Shown here piece by piece: positions 16,221-25,545 of a DNA stretch of 64,000 nucleotides (within the stretch, counting starts at the first letter, position 1; every line of letters begins with the position of its first letter). This DNA comes from Bacillota bacterium. Lineage in GTDB: Bacteria > Bacillota > UBA4882 > UBA8346. The position numbers and the translations under genes are program-made. The notes under the pieces were generated by a model. It saw only the letters and a program-made list of their open reading frames with translations. It was not told the origin of the DNA and did no database searches. The stretch lies in the NCBI GenBank assembly GCA_023410535.1, contig JAEYPR010000021.1:62001-126000 (forward strand). The letters are read 5' to 3'.

Positions 16221-17129
16221 ATGATCGATTGGCAGGAGAGAGCGGCGCGGGTTCTTCCGGGAATTAAACAGACAGCAAATTTTCCGATGGCTGAATTGAC
16301 GACATTCAAGATCGGAGGGCCGATTGACCGGTTGCTAGAGCCGGCCGATGAAGCGGAATTGGCTGAGGTGCTGCAATTTGCGGCGGAAGAGGAGCTGCCG
16401 TGGTTGGTGGTTGGCTTGGGCTCCAATCTGCTGGTTCGCGATAAGGGAATTCGGGGTATCGGTATCCGTTTGATCGGGAAATTCTTAGAATGGAATGTGG
16501 AAGGCGAGACCGCCATCAGCGGCGCCGGAGTGGCTTTGAGCGATCTCTCCCGGGGCACTGCTTGCCGGGGTTTAACGGGACTGGAGTTTGCTTGTGGGAT
16601 TCCCGGCACGGTCGGTGGAGCGGTCTTTATGAATGCGGGCGCCTATGATGGGGATATTGCGAAGGTTTTAACCAAGGCGGAGGCCTATTACCCGGGCCGG
16701 GGACTGGCATGGTTGGCTGCGGCGGATTTGGATTTCGGGTATCGCCATAGTCGTTTCCAGCACGAAACCGCAGTGATTACCCGCGCTGCCTTCGATTTAC
16801 GCCCGGTTAATCAAGACGACGCCAATTCCCGAATCACCGAGTTAACTTGTCAACGCGAGAGCAAGCAGCCGTTGGAATGGCCGAGTGCCGGAAGTGTTTT
16901 TCGGCGGCCGGAAGGACATTATGTCGGCCCGCTGATTGAGCAAGCCGGCTTAAAAGGTTTCCGGATCGGTGGAGCCCAAGTATCCCCCAAGCACGCCGGG
17001 TTCATCGTTAATGCGGGCGGGGCAACGGCAGCGGATGTTTTGGCGCTGATTGACCATATCCGCAAGGTGATCCGGGTACAATATGGAGTTGAGCTTGTCC
17101 CCGAGATTCGGGTAATTGGTGAAGAATAG
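16221..17129 (+). CDS. murB: UDP-N-acetylenolpyruvoylglucosamine reductase
   Basis: A 302-residue FAD enzyme that makes UDP-MurNAc in the cytoplasm from the enolpyruvyl precursor with NADPH. TTFKIGGPIDRL, GLGSNLLVRDKG and CGIPGTVGGAVFMNAGAYDG form the FAD site; SAGSVFRRPEG holds the catalytic Ser; HAGFIVN and VPEIRVIG end the protein. Length and motifs match the Bacillus-type MurB. GGAGGGT precedes ATG 16221. It is not in a division/wall cluster here. Confidence 0.97.
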   Translation: MIDWQERAARVLPGIKQTANFPMAELTTFKIGGPIDRLLEPADEAELAEVLQFAAEEELPWLVVGLGSNLLVRDKGIRGIGIRLIGKFLEWNVEGETAISGAGVALSDLSRGTACRGLTGLEFACGIPGTVGGAVFMNAGAYDGDIAKVLTKAEAYYPGRGLAWLAAADLDFGYRHSRFQHETAVITRAAFDLRPVNQDDANSRITELTCQRESKQPLEWPSAGSVFRRPEGHYVGPLIEQAGLKGFRIGGAQVSPKHAGFIVNAGGATAADVLALIDHIRKVIRVQYGVELVPEIRVIGEE

Positions 17130-17330
17130 CGGCTGGATTGTTAACCGGCTAAGTTTGTGGTGCTTTTTCCAGCTGAAATTTAATTGCTGCAAAAAGGAAC
17201 TATCGGGTTGATGTCGAAATCAACAGCAAAAGCGCATCCCAAAGCAGAATGTTTATGAAGGTTCAGATATATTTTTTAAAACAATTGTTGCAACAACCAT
17301 TCGCGAAGATGGAAAAAGGAAGGTTTCGGA

Positions 17331-18398
17331 ATGAAATTACGCATTTACTTTTTGCTTGGATTATTATGGCTCGTCGCAACCGGAGGGGTATTGGCAGAAG
17401 CTCCGGAGGATTTGACTTCGCCGGCGCCGGATTTGCTGGTGATTCAACCCTTGGCGTCGGGTTTAGCCGGGACCGAGACCCGTCTTTTACCAAATAATGT
17501 CGATATCTGGGCGGGTGATTGGGCGCCTAATGGAAAATCAATGGTCTATTCGGGAAAGATGCAAGGCGAAGAAAGCACGAAGATGCGGATTTGGTATTGG
17601 GCCTTGGATCCGATTGCCAACCCGGTGCCGTTGACCAATACCGATCAATTAATTGATTATTCGCCGCGTTGGTCGCCGGACGGATCGAAATTGGTGTTGG
17701 TGCGGCGGAGTTTGGGAAAGCCGGCCAATAGTCCGGTAAATTCGTCGCTTTGGCTCAAGGATGTTCCGGAAGGCGGCGGCCGTCAGTTGACCAATGGCCC
17801 GGAAGACCGTGATCCTTCCTGGTCGCCCGATGGCACGCAGATTGTTTTTAGCCGTTCGCAAGGTCCTTACCGCGCGCAACTGTGGATTGTCAATGTAGCC
17901 GACGGCAGTTGCCGGGTATTGGCCGGAGCGGAGAACGAGTTGTTAAATACGCCGGTTTGGGGCAAAAACGGACAGATCTATTATACCAAAATGACGCCGG
18001 CGCCCAAGACGGTGACCTTTAATAATCAAAGTTATCAAGTGATGGATTTCGGCAAAGGAAGCATCTGGTCGATCAATCCCAATGATAAATTGGCCCAACC
18101 GGTACAGGTTGACGAATATGACAACCGGATTCCGGCGATATCCCCGGATGGTCGTTGGTTGGCTTTTGTTTCGAGCCGGTCAACCACGAAAGAGGGGAAT
18201 GGCAAGTTCGATCGGGGCAGCCTTTTTCTGAAAAATTTGAATACGGGCACTGTCTACTATGTCACCAATAAAGTCGGTTTAGTCGGCGGATCGATCAGTT
18301 GGACGCCGGATGGCCGGAAGATCGGTTTTTTCACCTACCGCAGCATTCGCCCGGCGGTCTGGGTTATTACCTTGCCAACCGCGTTGCCAGCGAAATAA
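17331..18398 (+). CDS. secreted TolB-like beta-propeller protein
   Basis: A 355-residue protein with a clear signal peptide (LRIYFLLGLLWLVATGGVLAEA). It has repeated PD40/TolB blades marked by WSPDGSKLVLV, WSPDGTQIVFS, ISPDGRWLAFV and WTPDGRKIGFF. Such propellers usually mediate protein contacts in the envelope. It is not TolB of a Tol-Pal system by context, since no tol or pal gene is near. AAGGAAGG lies before ATG 17331. The function is unknown beyond the fold. Confidence 0.82.
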   Translation: MKLRIYFLLGLLWLVATGGVLAEAPEDLTSPAPDLLVIQPLASGLAGTETRLLPNNVDIWAGDWAPNGKSMVYSGKMQGEESTKMRIWYWALDPIANPVPLTNTDQLIDYSPRWSPDGSKLVLVRRSLGKPANSPVNSSLWLKDVPEGGGRQLTNGPEDRDPSWSPDGTQIVFSRSQGPYRAQLWIVNVADGSCRVLAGAENELLNTPVWGKNGQIYYTKMTPAPKTVTFNNQSYQVMDFGKGSIWSINPNDKLAQPVQVDEYDNRIPAISPDGRWLAFVSSRSTTKEGNGKFDRGSLFLKNLNTGTVYYVTNKVGLVGGSISWTPDGRKIGFFTYRSIRPAVWVITLPTALPAK

Positions 18399-18585
18399 AT
18401 CGCTTGGGTAACAGTCCATTACCCTTCTTCGGACGCTCATCAAACCGGGGAGGGGTTTTTATTTTTTCAATTTTTTACGGGAGTTCGAATAATTGATCAA
18501 AAAATTACCAAATTGAGGATTAAGCGCTGAAAAGGAGGAAAATACTATCATTTAGCGAAGTATTATGACAAACATTATAATGAAA

Positions 18586-18605
18586 GAGATCGTTTCCGCG
18601 ATCTC
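18586..18605 (+). promoter_or_regulatory. inverted repeat in leader of GntR regulator
   Basis: GAGATCG-6 nt-CGATCTC lies 5 nt after a TATAAT (18576-18581) that lacks a good -35. The position suits an operator for autoregulation or a leader hairpin. Confidence 0.4.
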
Positions 18606-18618
18606 ACGGGGTGATTAA

Positions 18619-19299
18619 TTGTTTCAACCGATCCATGCCAGCACCGTCGTGCAACAGATTATCGAAAAAATAACGCAGTCATTGATCAGGGGCGAACTAA
18701 AACCGGGCGACCGCTTGCCGCCGGAACCTGAACTCGCGGCGCAGCTTGGCGTCAGCCGGACCTCGCTTCGGGAAGCTTTAAAAACCTTGGGTGGATTGGG
18801 TGTTTTGGTAGCGAAAAAACGCGGCGGTACCTTTATTGCCACCTCCGGTTCGCAGTCCATGCTCGATCCGTTAATCTTTAATCTGATTATTGAAAAAGGC
18901 TCGCGGGACGAACTCTTTGAACTCCGGGTATTATTGGAAGTTGATGCGGTTGAGCTTGCCATGAACAAAGCGTCCGTCCAAGATCTGGCCGATCTGGAGA
19001 AGGCTTTGAAAAAGTTCGAGGAAAATCTCCCGGGTGGCGACGTTAAGCTACTGGCCGATCTTGACCTGCAATTTCACTTGAAGGTCTTGGAGATGTCCAA
19101 AAACGATTCCTTCATCCGGATCAGCAAAGTGGTCATGCAACTGTTCGCATCACCGATCGAAAAGACCATTCACCAAATTGGCCCGGAACAAGTATTGATT
19201 AATCATCGCGCCTTACATCAGGCAATGGTCGATCGCGATTTGCTCCGCGCTAAAGAACATATCATTAAATCGTTTGAGAGTTCGCGGCAGTTTCTATAA
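18619..19299 (+). CDS. GntR-family transcriptional regulator, FadR/FCD subfamily
   Basis: A 226-residue DNA-binding protein. Residues 8-75 are the GntR winged helix (LIRGELKPGDRLPPEPELAAQLGVSRTSLREALKTLGGLGV-type motif). Residues 90-220 form an all-helical FCD ligand domain (ELRVLLEVDAVELA, DLDLQFHLKVLEMSKN, HRALHQAMVDRD), which binds metal and small acids in relatives. The start is TTG 18619, with GGGGTGA 4-10 nt upstream. No metabolic gene is adjacent, so the ligand is unknown. It converges on the second DUF4015 gene. Confidence 0.9.
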   Translation: MFQPIHASTVVQQIIEKITQSLIRGELKPGDRLPPEPELAAQLGVSRTSLREALKTLGGLGVLVAKKRGGTFIATSGSQSMLDPLIFNLIIEKGSRDELFELRVLLEVDAVELAMNKASVQDLADLEKALKKFEENLPGGDVKLLADLDLQFHLKVLEMSKNDSFIRISKVVMQLFASPIEKTIHQIGPEQVLINHRALHQAMVDRDLLRAKEHIIKSFESSRQFL

Positions 19300-19357
19300 T
19301 TGTTTTAAAAAACCCTAGCGGTCATTACAGGGTAAAGGAAGAATTGATTCAATGAAA

Positions 19358-19395
19358 ATAAAAAGCGCTGTTTCTGCAGAGACAGCGCTTTATTG
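19358..19395. terminator. bidirectional terminator
   Basis: AAAGCGCTGT pairs with ACAGCGCTTT around an inner paired region. It lies between the convergent GntR and DUF4015 genes. Confidence 0.85.
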
Positions 19396-19408
19396 CGTCG
19401 ATGTCAGG

Positions 19409-20584
19409 TTATTGATATTTCTGCAATTGATAGCGGCAGCTGGGATTCCAAAAGATCCACTCTTTAGCGCCGGCGGCTTCAACCGCTTGGATTTGTTTCT
19501 GAATTTCGGTCCGACCATAATGAGCGCCTAAACTGAAATCTTGCAACCAGGGGCGGAGCAGGGTGGTGGTGTTTCCGGCTTTCTCTAAACGCTTCTGGGC
19601 GTCGCTGACGGCATGAAAAACGGTGTCGTAGGGATTGAGATTGGGGTTTTTCAACCCAAAGTTGCCGGGACCGTAATGCGATGGATAGACCATCGGACAG
19701 ACCACGTCAACACTGCTGATAATCTTCTCATACTGCTGGCCGATGCCTTGATCATCTTCCACGCTGGTGGTAAGACCGAAAATATCGGCTGAGATTGGGA
19801 TATTGTAGGGTTTCAGTTGAGCGCGGGCATACTGTAAGAAGTCGCGGATTACGTCTTGTTTAAGCTGTCCGGCGCTGAACGGATAGACACAACGTTTGAT
19901 ATCGCCATCGCTGGTAAAACGGACATAATCGAATTGAATCTCTTGGAAGCCCAAGTCAATCGCTTCTTTAGCAATTTCGATAATATAATCCCAATAGGCC
20001 TTATTATTTGGATCGACCCAATGCAGGCCCTTCCGGTCTGACCATAATCCGCCGGCGCTGTCGCGGACCGCCCACTCCGATTTGTGTTGGGCCAAAAACG
20101 GATCTTTAAAAACGACAATCCGGGCGATGGGGAAGATCTGATGTTGCCGCAAGGTGTCCAATAATTTTTGGGGATTGCCGATTTTTCGTTCCGCGGCGCC
20201 AAGGGTCTGTACTAAGGGCACTTTGGAATTGTAACTTAGGGTTCCGGTATCATCTTTCACGTCGATAACCAGGGAATTAACTGAGGTTTGGTTAATAAAG
20301 GCGACAGTCTCGTCCAACCATTTGCTGGAGCCGGCCATCCAACCGGTCGCATAGATTCCTTTGATAGATTCGGGTTTTGGCCAAGCTACCGGCTTTGGTT
20401 GCGGAGTGGCGACTGCGGGGGCTGGAACTGGTGTTGCTTTTGTACGTTTCAGATGATTGGAAGGTGATGAATTTGGAATCACCAGGGAAGAAGCGGCCGG
20501 GGTTAAGGTTAGCCAGGAAATCAGCAGTACCACCGGAATCAACAAAAGAAGCCAATATTTGTTTGCCAACGAATCCACCCTCAT
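19409..20584 (-). CDS. secreted DUF4015 putative glycoside hydrolase (paralogue 2)
   Basis: A 391-residue protein. A hydrophobic segment (WLLLLIPVVLLISWLTL) serves as signal or anchor, followed by a Pro-rich linker. The DUF4015 domain starts at IKGIYATGWMAG and shares with the 1.3-kb gene VIDVKDDTGTLSY, IARIVVFKDPFLA, EIQFDYVRFTSDG, CPMVYPSHYG and RPWLQDFSLGAHYGR. It lacks the long C-terminal Pro-rich tail of paralogue 1. ATG 20584 has no good ribosome binding site; a TTG at 20569 behind AGGGTGG may be the true start. Confidence 0.83.
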   Translation of the reverse strand: MRVDSLANKYWLLLLIPVVLLISWLTLTPAASSLVIPNSSPSNHLKRTKATPVPAPAVATPQPKPVAWPKPESIKGIYATGWMAGSSKWLDETVAFINQTSVNSLVIDVKDDTGTLSYNSKVPLVQTLGAAERKIGNPQKLLDTLRQHQIFPIARIVVFKDPFLAQHKSEWAVRDSAGGLWSDRKGLHWVDPNNKAYWDYIIEIAKEAIDLGFQEIQFDYVRFTSDGDIKRCVYPFSAGQLKQDVIRDFLQYARAQLKPYNIPISADIFGLTTSVEDDQGIGQQYEKIISSVDVVCPMVYPSHYGPGNFGLKNPNLNPYDTVFHAVSDAQKRLEKAGNTTTLLRPWLQDFSLGAHYGRTEIQKQIQAVEAAGAKEWIFWNPSCRYQLQKYQ

Positions 20585-21157
20585 TGTAAGATTTTTTGAG
20601 AGAATTCGTCACATTTTTGAATGATACCTGCAGAAATTGATTGGAAATTGCAATTTTTTCTGAGAATGCCGAATGAATCAAAAATATACGAAAACCAACA
20701 AACTTATAAAATTATTCCAAATGAATGATTGATAATATAAATCCGATTAATTGGACGGGGCTGTGAGATCAAATTGACCGGGCTTGGCTACGGTGGATGG
20801 TAGGCAAAGTTTGCGGTAAGAAGTTTGCAATTATGGTGGATAGCAATTATAATTAAAGTGTTCGTGTGAATTTTTGCAGAACGTTTCGTTGGGGAATTGC
20901 ATTCTGCAATTTACAATGCCCGCTTTTCTCCGGGCGAATCGCGCTAAGTTGCAAAAAAAATTTCAACGAATTTTCCCATCCGTAAAGCGAGGGCGGTATT
21001 ATTGCAACGTAAGAATGAAGGTAATATATCGCTACGCAAGACGGTTAACAACATTTTGTGCGGTATAATACATAGTTTCCGAATGAGTCGTTAGGATTTC
21101 CCGGGATGTCCCGCCGAACAATCGTCATGAGAGGAATGAAATCTCCTGAAAAAAATC
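20585..21157. other. 573-bp AT-rich intergenic region
   Basis: It separates two divergent genes. Visible signals: hairpins TTGCAGAA...TTCTGCAA (20874-20908) and GCCCG...CGGGC (about 20919-20937), and a TATAAT at 21064-21069 with only a poorly spaced TTAACA. No reading frame with a ribosome binding site is seen. A leader RNA upstream of the glycosyltransferase is possible but not identified. Confidence 0.4.
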
Positions 21158-22282
21158 ATGATCATTTATGCCGACAGCGGCGCCGGTCACCGCCGGGCTG
21201 CCGAAGCATTGTATCAAGTTGCCGGAAAGACCTTTCCCGATGCCGAAATCCGGTTGTTTGACATCTTAGAATACACGACCGCGGTTTTTCGTAAAACGTA
21301 TCCCCGGACGTATCTTTTGATGGTTAATCATTGTCCCTGGCTATGGGGATTGTTTTATCATTCGCTCGATTACCGGGTTTCGGACCGGGTGGCCCGCCGT
21401 TTCCGGCGGGTGACCAACGCCAAGCATTGCCAGGCCTTTGAACAATATATCTTGGCCGAACAGCCGGATCTGGTTTTAACGACCCATTTTCTACCCAATG
21501 AAGTGATTACCCATTTAAAACGGAAACATGGGTTTAAAACGTTTTTGGCAACTTGCATTACCGATTATTACCCCCATGAATTCTGGCGGGATGACGGGGT
21601 TGATATTTATTTTACGCCGCATGAGGACCTAACCCCGACGTTGTTGGAGATGGGGATCCCGGCTGGAGCGATCTACCCGTCGGGAATTCCGATTGACCCG
21701 GTGTTCCGGGCGGCGCTGGACCGGAACGCGATCCGGCAAAAGTTAAACTTGACTGATATGCCCACGGTTTTAGTGGCAAGCGGAGGGTTCGGGGTAGGAC
21801 CGGTCGAAGAGTTGGTGACCGAGATTGAGCAGGTTGAACGGTCATTGCAAGTCTTGGTGATTTGCGGTAAAAACGATGACCTGAAAGAAAAGTTGACGGC
21901 GGCGACGATCGCTTCGCGCCACCGGTTTGCGATTTTTGGATTTGTCAATAACATGCACGAGCTAATGAGCGTCAGCGATGTGATGATCTCTAAATCGGGC
22001 GGGCTGACCTCGACCGAAGCGATGGCCAAAGGACTACCGTTAATCGTTTTATACCCCATTCCGGGTCAGGAGTCCGGCAATTGCGAGTTTCTTTCACGCC
22101 ACGGCGCCGGTTTGGAAGTCGCGAATCCCCGTCAAGCCCGCGAAGCGTTGGAGCATTTGTTTGAGCATCCGCATGAGTTGCTGCAAATCCGGGATAATAT
22201 GAGCAGGTTGGGGCGGCCGGAAGCGGCCCGCGAGATCGTAGAGTATTTGGCGAAAATCACCAAACAGGTTGAAAGTCGGTGA
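21158..22282 (+). CDS. MGDG synthase/UgtP-family glycosyltransferase
   Basis: A GT-B enzyme of at least 374 residues of the processive diacylglycerol glucosyltransferase/MGDG synthase family. The N-terminal YADSGAGHRRAAEALY matches the GAGH donor-fold motif. The C-terminal half has VASGGFGVGPVEELV, FVNNMHELMSVSDVMISKSGGLTSTEAMAKGLPLI and PIPGQE (UDP-sugar site). It likely transfers sugar to membrane diacylglycerol. ATG 21158 is the first ATG, but a CTG at 21146 gives KKIMIIYADSGAGH, the usual family start, and is better placed behind GAGAGGA (21129-21135). Confidence 0.88.
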   Translation: MIIYADSGAGHRRAAEALYQVAGKTFPDAEIRLFDILEYTTAVFRKTYPRTYLLMVNHCPWLWGLFYHSLDYRVSDRVARRFRRVTNAKHCQAFEQYILAEQPDLVLTTHFLPNEVITHLKRKHGFKTFLATCITDYYPHEFWRDDGVDIYFTPHEDLTPTLLEMGIPAGAIYPSGIPIDPVFRAALDRNAIRQKLNLTDMPTVLVASGGFGVGPVEELVTEIEQVERSLQVLVICGKNDDLKEKLTAATIASRHRFAIFGFVNNMHELMSVSDVMISKSGGLTSTEAMAKGLPLIVLYPIPGQESGNCEFLSRHGAGLEVANPRQAREALEHLFEHPHELLQIRDNMSRLGRPEAAREIVEYLAKITKQVESR

Positions 22283-22563
22283 CGATAGTGGAATTTCAAG
22301 CATTGATCGTACGGTTAAACGAACTATATCGTAAATCAAAATCCGGCGGTTTAAGCCCGGCCGAATTGACGGAACGGGATGCGTTGCGCCGGGAATACCT
22401 GGGCTCGATTCGGAATCAGGTTCAAAATTCGCTGGGACAGATCAAGATCGTTGACGAACAGGGCAATGAAGTAACGCCGCAACGCCGCCGCCACCACCAT
22501 CACGGTCATGAATGTGAATGTCATCAATGTAATTGCGACGGTTCCCATCATCATGAACATTAA
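22279..22563 (+). CDS. DUF896/YnzC-like protein with His/Cys-rich tail
   Basis: A 94-residue protein. Residues 5-68 match the DUF896 (YnzC) helical hairpin family: RLNELYRKSKSGGLSPAELTERDALRREYL and NSLGQIKIVDEQGNEVTP. The last 25 residues are unlike the family, with ten His and four Cys, and look able to bind zinc, nickel or copper. The GTG at 22279 overlaps the glycosyltransferase stop, so the two are probably coupled; a GTG at 22288 is an alternative start. Function unknown. Confidence 0.8.
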   Translation: MTIVEFQALIVRLNELYRKSKSGGLSPAELTERDALRREYLGSIRNQVQNSLGQIKIVDEQGNEVTPQRRRHHHHGHECECHQCNCDGSHHHEH

Positions 22564-22581
22564 GCGCAAACTGCAATACGG

Positions 22582-22610
22582 ACTGGCTTCCAAAAGGGCC
22601 AGTTTTTCTT
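22582..22610 (+). terminator. terminator after glycosyltransferase operon
   Basis: ACTGGC/GCCAGT stem extended by G-T pairs, followed by TTTTTCTTTT. Confidence 0.75.
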
Positions 22611-22791
22611 TTGGGGTTACGGTTAGAATTTTCACTCCGTTGACTTCAGTCGCTAGCAGGTTATAGTGAGAAAATACCGAATTATATGAAGTCATCGTTC
22701 GCGTCGGTGATGATAATTACGTAATAGGAAATATGTCGCGATCACAGCGCAAATATTTGGTGCGACATCGATCGATAAATGGAGGACAGCA

Positions 22792-24135
22792 ATGAGTATT
22801 GGCTCGATCAGTGAAAGAATCCCCCCGCAAAATATTGACGCCGAGCGGTCCACGCTTGGTTCGATGTTTTTGGAGAAAGAAGCCATTGAAAAAGGACTGG
22901 AACTTTTACGAGCGGGAGATTTCTACCGCGAAGCCCACCGGATGCTTTTCGAGGTCGTGCAACACCTGCACGGCCATGGTGAACCGGTCGATATCATCAC
23001 TGTTTCCGAAGAATTAAAAAGCCGGAATATGCTTGAAAAAGTCGGCGGGATCCCTTACTTGACCCAGCTGGCCAATGCGGTGCCTACCGCCGCCAATATT
23101 GAATACTATGCCAAAATTGTGGCTGAAAAATCGTTGTTGCGGTCGATTATCAACACCGCCACCGAAATCGTGCGCCAGGGGTTTGAAGGCGCCGAAGAAG
23201 TGGATGCGATCTTAGACGACGCCGAGAAACAGATCTTTCAGATTGCTCAGAAACGGCATATTAAGGGTTATGTCAGCTTGAAAAGCATCCTGATTCAGAC
23301 GTTTGAACGGATTGAACACCTCTATGAAAACCGGGGCAGTGTGACCGGGATCGGGACCGGTTTTGAAGATCTGAACCGGATGACCGCCGGTTTACAGCCT
23401 TCGGACCTGATTATCTTAGCCGCCCGGCCTAGTATGGGGAAAACGACTTTCGCCTTGAACATCGCCCGGCATGTCGCGGTTGAAGAGAAAATTCCGGTCA
23501 TTGTGTTTAGTTTGGAAATGTCCAAGGAGCAATTGGCGTTGAAACTGCTCTGCTCCGAAGCGGGCGTCGACAACCAGCGGATCCGGACCGGCGCGTTACG
23601 CGACGAGGACTGGCCGCGGCTTTCCCACGCTTTGGGCAAGTTATCCGATTCCACGCTTTATATTGACGATACTCCCGGCGTGACGGTTTTTGATATCCGG
23701 GCCAAAGCCCGCCGGATCAAAGCCGAAGGAGGCTTGGGGTTGATTGTCATCGACTATTTGCAATTGATGCAATCCCGGGGCAAATCCGAGAACCGCCAGC
23801 AAGAGGTCTCGGAGATCTCCCGATCACTGAAGGCGCTGGCCCGCGAATTGGAAGTGCCGGTGATCTCCTTATCCCAGCTCTCGCGGGCGGTTGAACAACG
23901 GACTGACAAAACGCCGTCCCTCGCCGACTTGCGTGAATCGGGTTCATTGGAGCAAGACGCCGACATCGTCGCCTTCCTCTATCGTGAAGATTATTATAAT
24001 AAAGAAACCGAAAAGAAAGGCGTTACCGATCTGATCATTGCCAAACACCGTAACGGACCGGTCGGCAACGTCGAGTTGCTATTCCAGAAGGAGTACAGCC
24101 GCTTCGTGGGTTTGGACCGGCAGCATCAGATGTAA
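22792..24135 (+). CDS. dnaB: replicative DNA helicase DnaB
   Basis: A 447-residue hexameric 5'-3' helicase of the replisome (called DnaC in Bacillus). The N-terminal DnaB domain starts IPPQNIDAERSTLGSM. The RecA-like motor has Walker A ARPSMGKTTF (around residue 213), VFSLEMSKEQL, Walker B LIVIDYLQLM and LSQLSRAVEQR. GGAGGACAGCA precedes ATG 22792. No intein or truncation is seen. It appears to be transcribed alone. Confidence 0.97.
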   Translation: MSIGSISERIPPQNIDAERSTLGSMFLEKEAIEKGLELLRAGDFYREAHRMLFEVVQHLHGHGEPVDIITVSEELKSRNMLEKVGGIPYLTQLANAVPTAANIEYYAKIVAEKSLLRSIINTATEIVRQGFEGAEEVDAILDDAEKQIFQIAQKRHIKGYVSLKSILIQTFERIEHLYENRGSVTGIGTGFEDLNRMTAGLQPSDLIILAARPSMGKTTFALNIARHVAVEEKIPVIVFSLEMSKEQLALKLLCSEAGVDNQRIRTGALRDEDWPRLSHALGKLSDSTLYIDDTPGVTVFDIRAKARRIKAEGGLGLIVIDYLQLMQSRGKSENRQQEVSEISRSLKALARELEVPVISLSQLSRAVEQRTDKTPSLADLRESGSLEQDADIVAFLYREDYYNKETEKKGVTDLIIAKHRNGPVGNVELLFQKEYSRFVGLDRQHQM

Positions 24136-24189
24136 TGGCAAAGATTTTTGTTGCTTTTGGGGGTTTAAAAGTTCGTCCATTTTGAATAT

Positions 24190-24380
24190 TGATGGTTAAT
24201 TTATAAATTCCGGCGCTTGTTTTGCTAATTCTACTGCTTGGATGTGGTTTTTTGCTCCCTGGATCTCGAATTCCGGTGGGTCAATTTTGCATTGGGGTTC
24301 CCGGATTTTATATTATGGTTCCTGAATTTAGATTTTGAATCCTGTTTTATTATTTTACGGTTCTTAAATAATGTTTTTAG
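24190..24380. repeat. decayed tandem array with 21-bp period
   Basis: From 24296 four units begin GGTTCC, GGTTCC, AATCC and GGTTC at exact 21-nt steps (24296, 24317, 24338, 24359). Upstream segments at 24275, 24254, 24233 and 24212 align to the same unit at about half their positions. On the minus strand the best-kept units read NPGT and NSGT heptads broken by stops. It lies between the dnaB stop and its terminator. Confidence 0.65.
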
Positions 24381-24403
24381 CCATTAATTATTGTTTTTTT
24401 GCC

Positions 24404-24441
24404 AAAAATCCCCACAACAGAGTTTGTTGTGAGGATTTTTT
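24404..24441. terminator. bidirectional terminator after dnaB
   Basis: AAATCC(C)CACAACA pairs with TGTTGTG(A)GGATTT around GAGTT. It lies between dnaB and a convergent beta-barrel gene. Confidence 0.85.
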
Positions 24442-24454
24442 GTATATTTATTAA

Positions 24455-25462
24455 TTATTTAATACTCATATCCCAACGGATGTATGCGATTCCATCTTCG
24501 TCGGCATCGTTGTTTTTAAATTGATAGATCAATTTTAAGGCATGATCGTCGTTAATGGTGATTTTGGCTTTGGCATAAAGGTAAGGGTCGTCAATACCTT
24601 TGGCCTTGGTAACCTGGAAGCCGGCCCGGACTTGTTCGGTGAACGAATAGAGGATATTGGCGTCGATCCCATAATCTTGATTGTCGCCGTCATAATTGGC
24701 GGAACGGTAGCGGACTTCGGCGCCAAGTTTGTCAAAAGTTCCGGTGACGCCCAAGTTATAGTCGAATTCTTTATCGTAAGCGGTCAGCGCGCCGCCAACG
24801 ACATAGTTCTCATTGAGCCGATAATTGGCGGCCAAATCCAGAATGGGGTCGTCGGAGATGAATTGGTTCAATGGCCCGATCATATCGTCATTGGGGATTA
24901 ACAATTGGCCATAAACCTTCAAGTTGTCGGTGAAGTATTTGAAATCGAGGTCGTAATCAACAATCCCGCTGTCATCTTTCGCAAAACGTTTGGTCAGATC
25001 GCCGGAGAGCGCGTAATCGACACTGGCGGCGATATAGCCTTTGTCTCCCCCAAACGCATAACGATAACCCGGGGAGATAATTCCTTGGGTGTCCCCGTCG
25101 TGGTCGGCATAGTCAACCCCGACAAACAAACCGATATCAAATAAATAGCTGCCTTGGAACGAAGTTACGGTATCATCGTCAAAATAATTTAGATTGGCGA
25201 AATGCTGGTCGTTTTGATAATACTCAATCCCCCAGTAACTGTCGTTCTTGGGAAATAGGGCCCGGACCGTAGCGCCCGGGCTGTCCTTGTCAATGGTATA
25301 CCATCCGTCAAATGATAAACCGTTGAATTGGGGCGCCACGAAACCGTTGTTCAGATAGTAGTTGGTAAAGTCGCCGGTGAAGTTGTGGACTGCCGCCAGG
25401 GTATTGCCCGGGAACAGCAGCGTCAGGGTTAACAGCAGGGTCAGTAAGATCAACCGTTTCAT
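24455..25462 (-). CDS. secreted beta-barrel protein, probably outer membrane
   Basis: A 335-residue protein with a signal peptide (KRLILLTLLLTLTLLFPGNTLAA). It continues as a series of short amphipathic strands rich in Tyr, Asp and Gly (e.g. LFVGVDYADHDGD, YIAASVDYALSG, LKVYGQLLIPND, AEVRYRSANYDG), the pattern of an outer-membrane barrel. It ends YIRWDMSIK, without the C-terminal Phe. The start at 25462 follows AGGAGGAAAGAG; a longer upstream frame lacks a signal peptide at its start. It lies next to a porin-like gene on the same strand, with a sigma-E-like promoter upstream. Confidence 0.72.
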   Translation of the reverse strand: MKRLILLTLLLTLTLLFPGNTLAAVHNFTGDFTNYYLNNGFVAPQFNGLSFDGWYTIDKDSPGATVRALFPKNDSYWGIEYYQNDQHFANLNYFDDDTVTSFQGSYLFDIGLFVGVDYADHDGDTQGIISPGYRYAFGGDKGYIAASVDYALSGDLTKRFAKDDSGIVDYDLDFKYFTDNLKVYGQLLIPNDDMIGPLNQFISDDPILDLAANYRLNENYVVGGALTAYDKEFDYNLGVTGTFDKLGAEVRYRSANYDGDNQDYGIDANILYSFTEQVRAGFQVTKAKGIDDPYLYAKAKITINDDHALKLIYQFKNNDADEDGIAYIRWDMSIK

Positions 25463-25545
25463 ACTCTTTCCTCCTATTCCGAATTGTTGAGCTTGTCGCG
25501 CAACGTTAGATTGAGGAGTGGGCGTGTTTCCTCCTCGGTAGTAAC

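Noticed and set aside
18440..18465. Terminator after the TolB-like gene
   Set aside because: Only a 5-bp stem AAACC/GGTTT with a T run; too weak to list as a feature.
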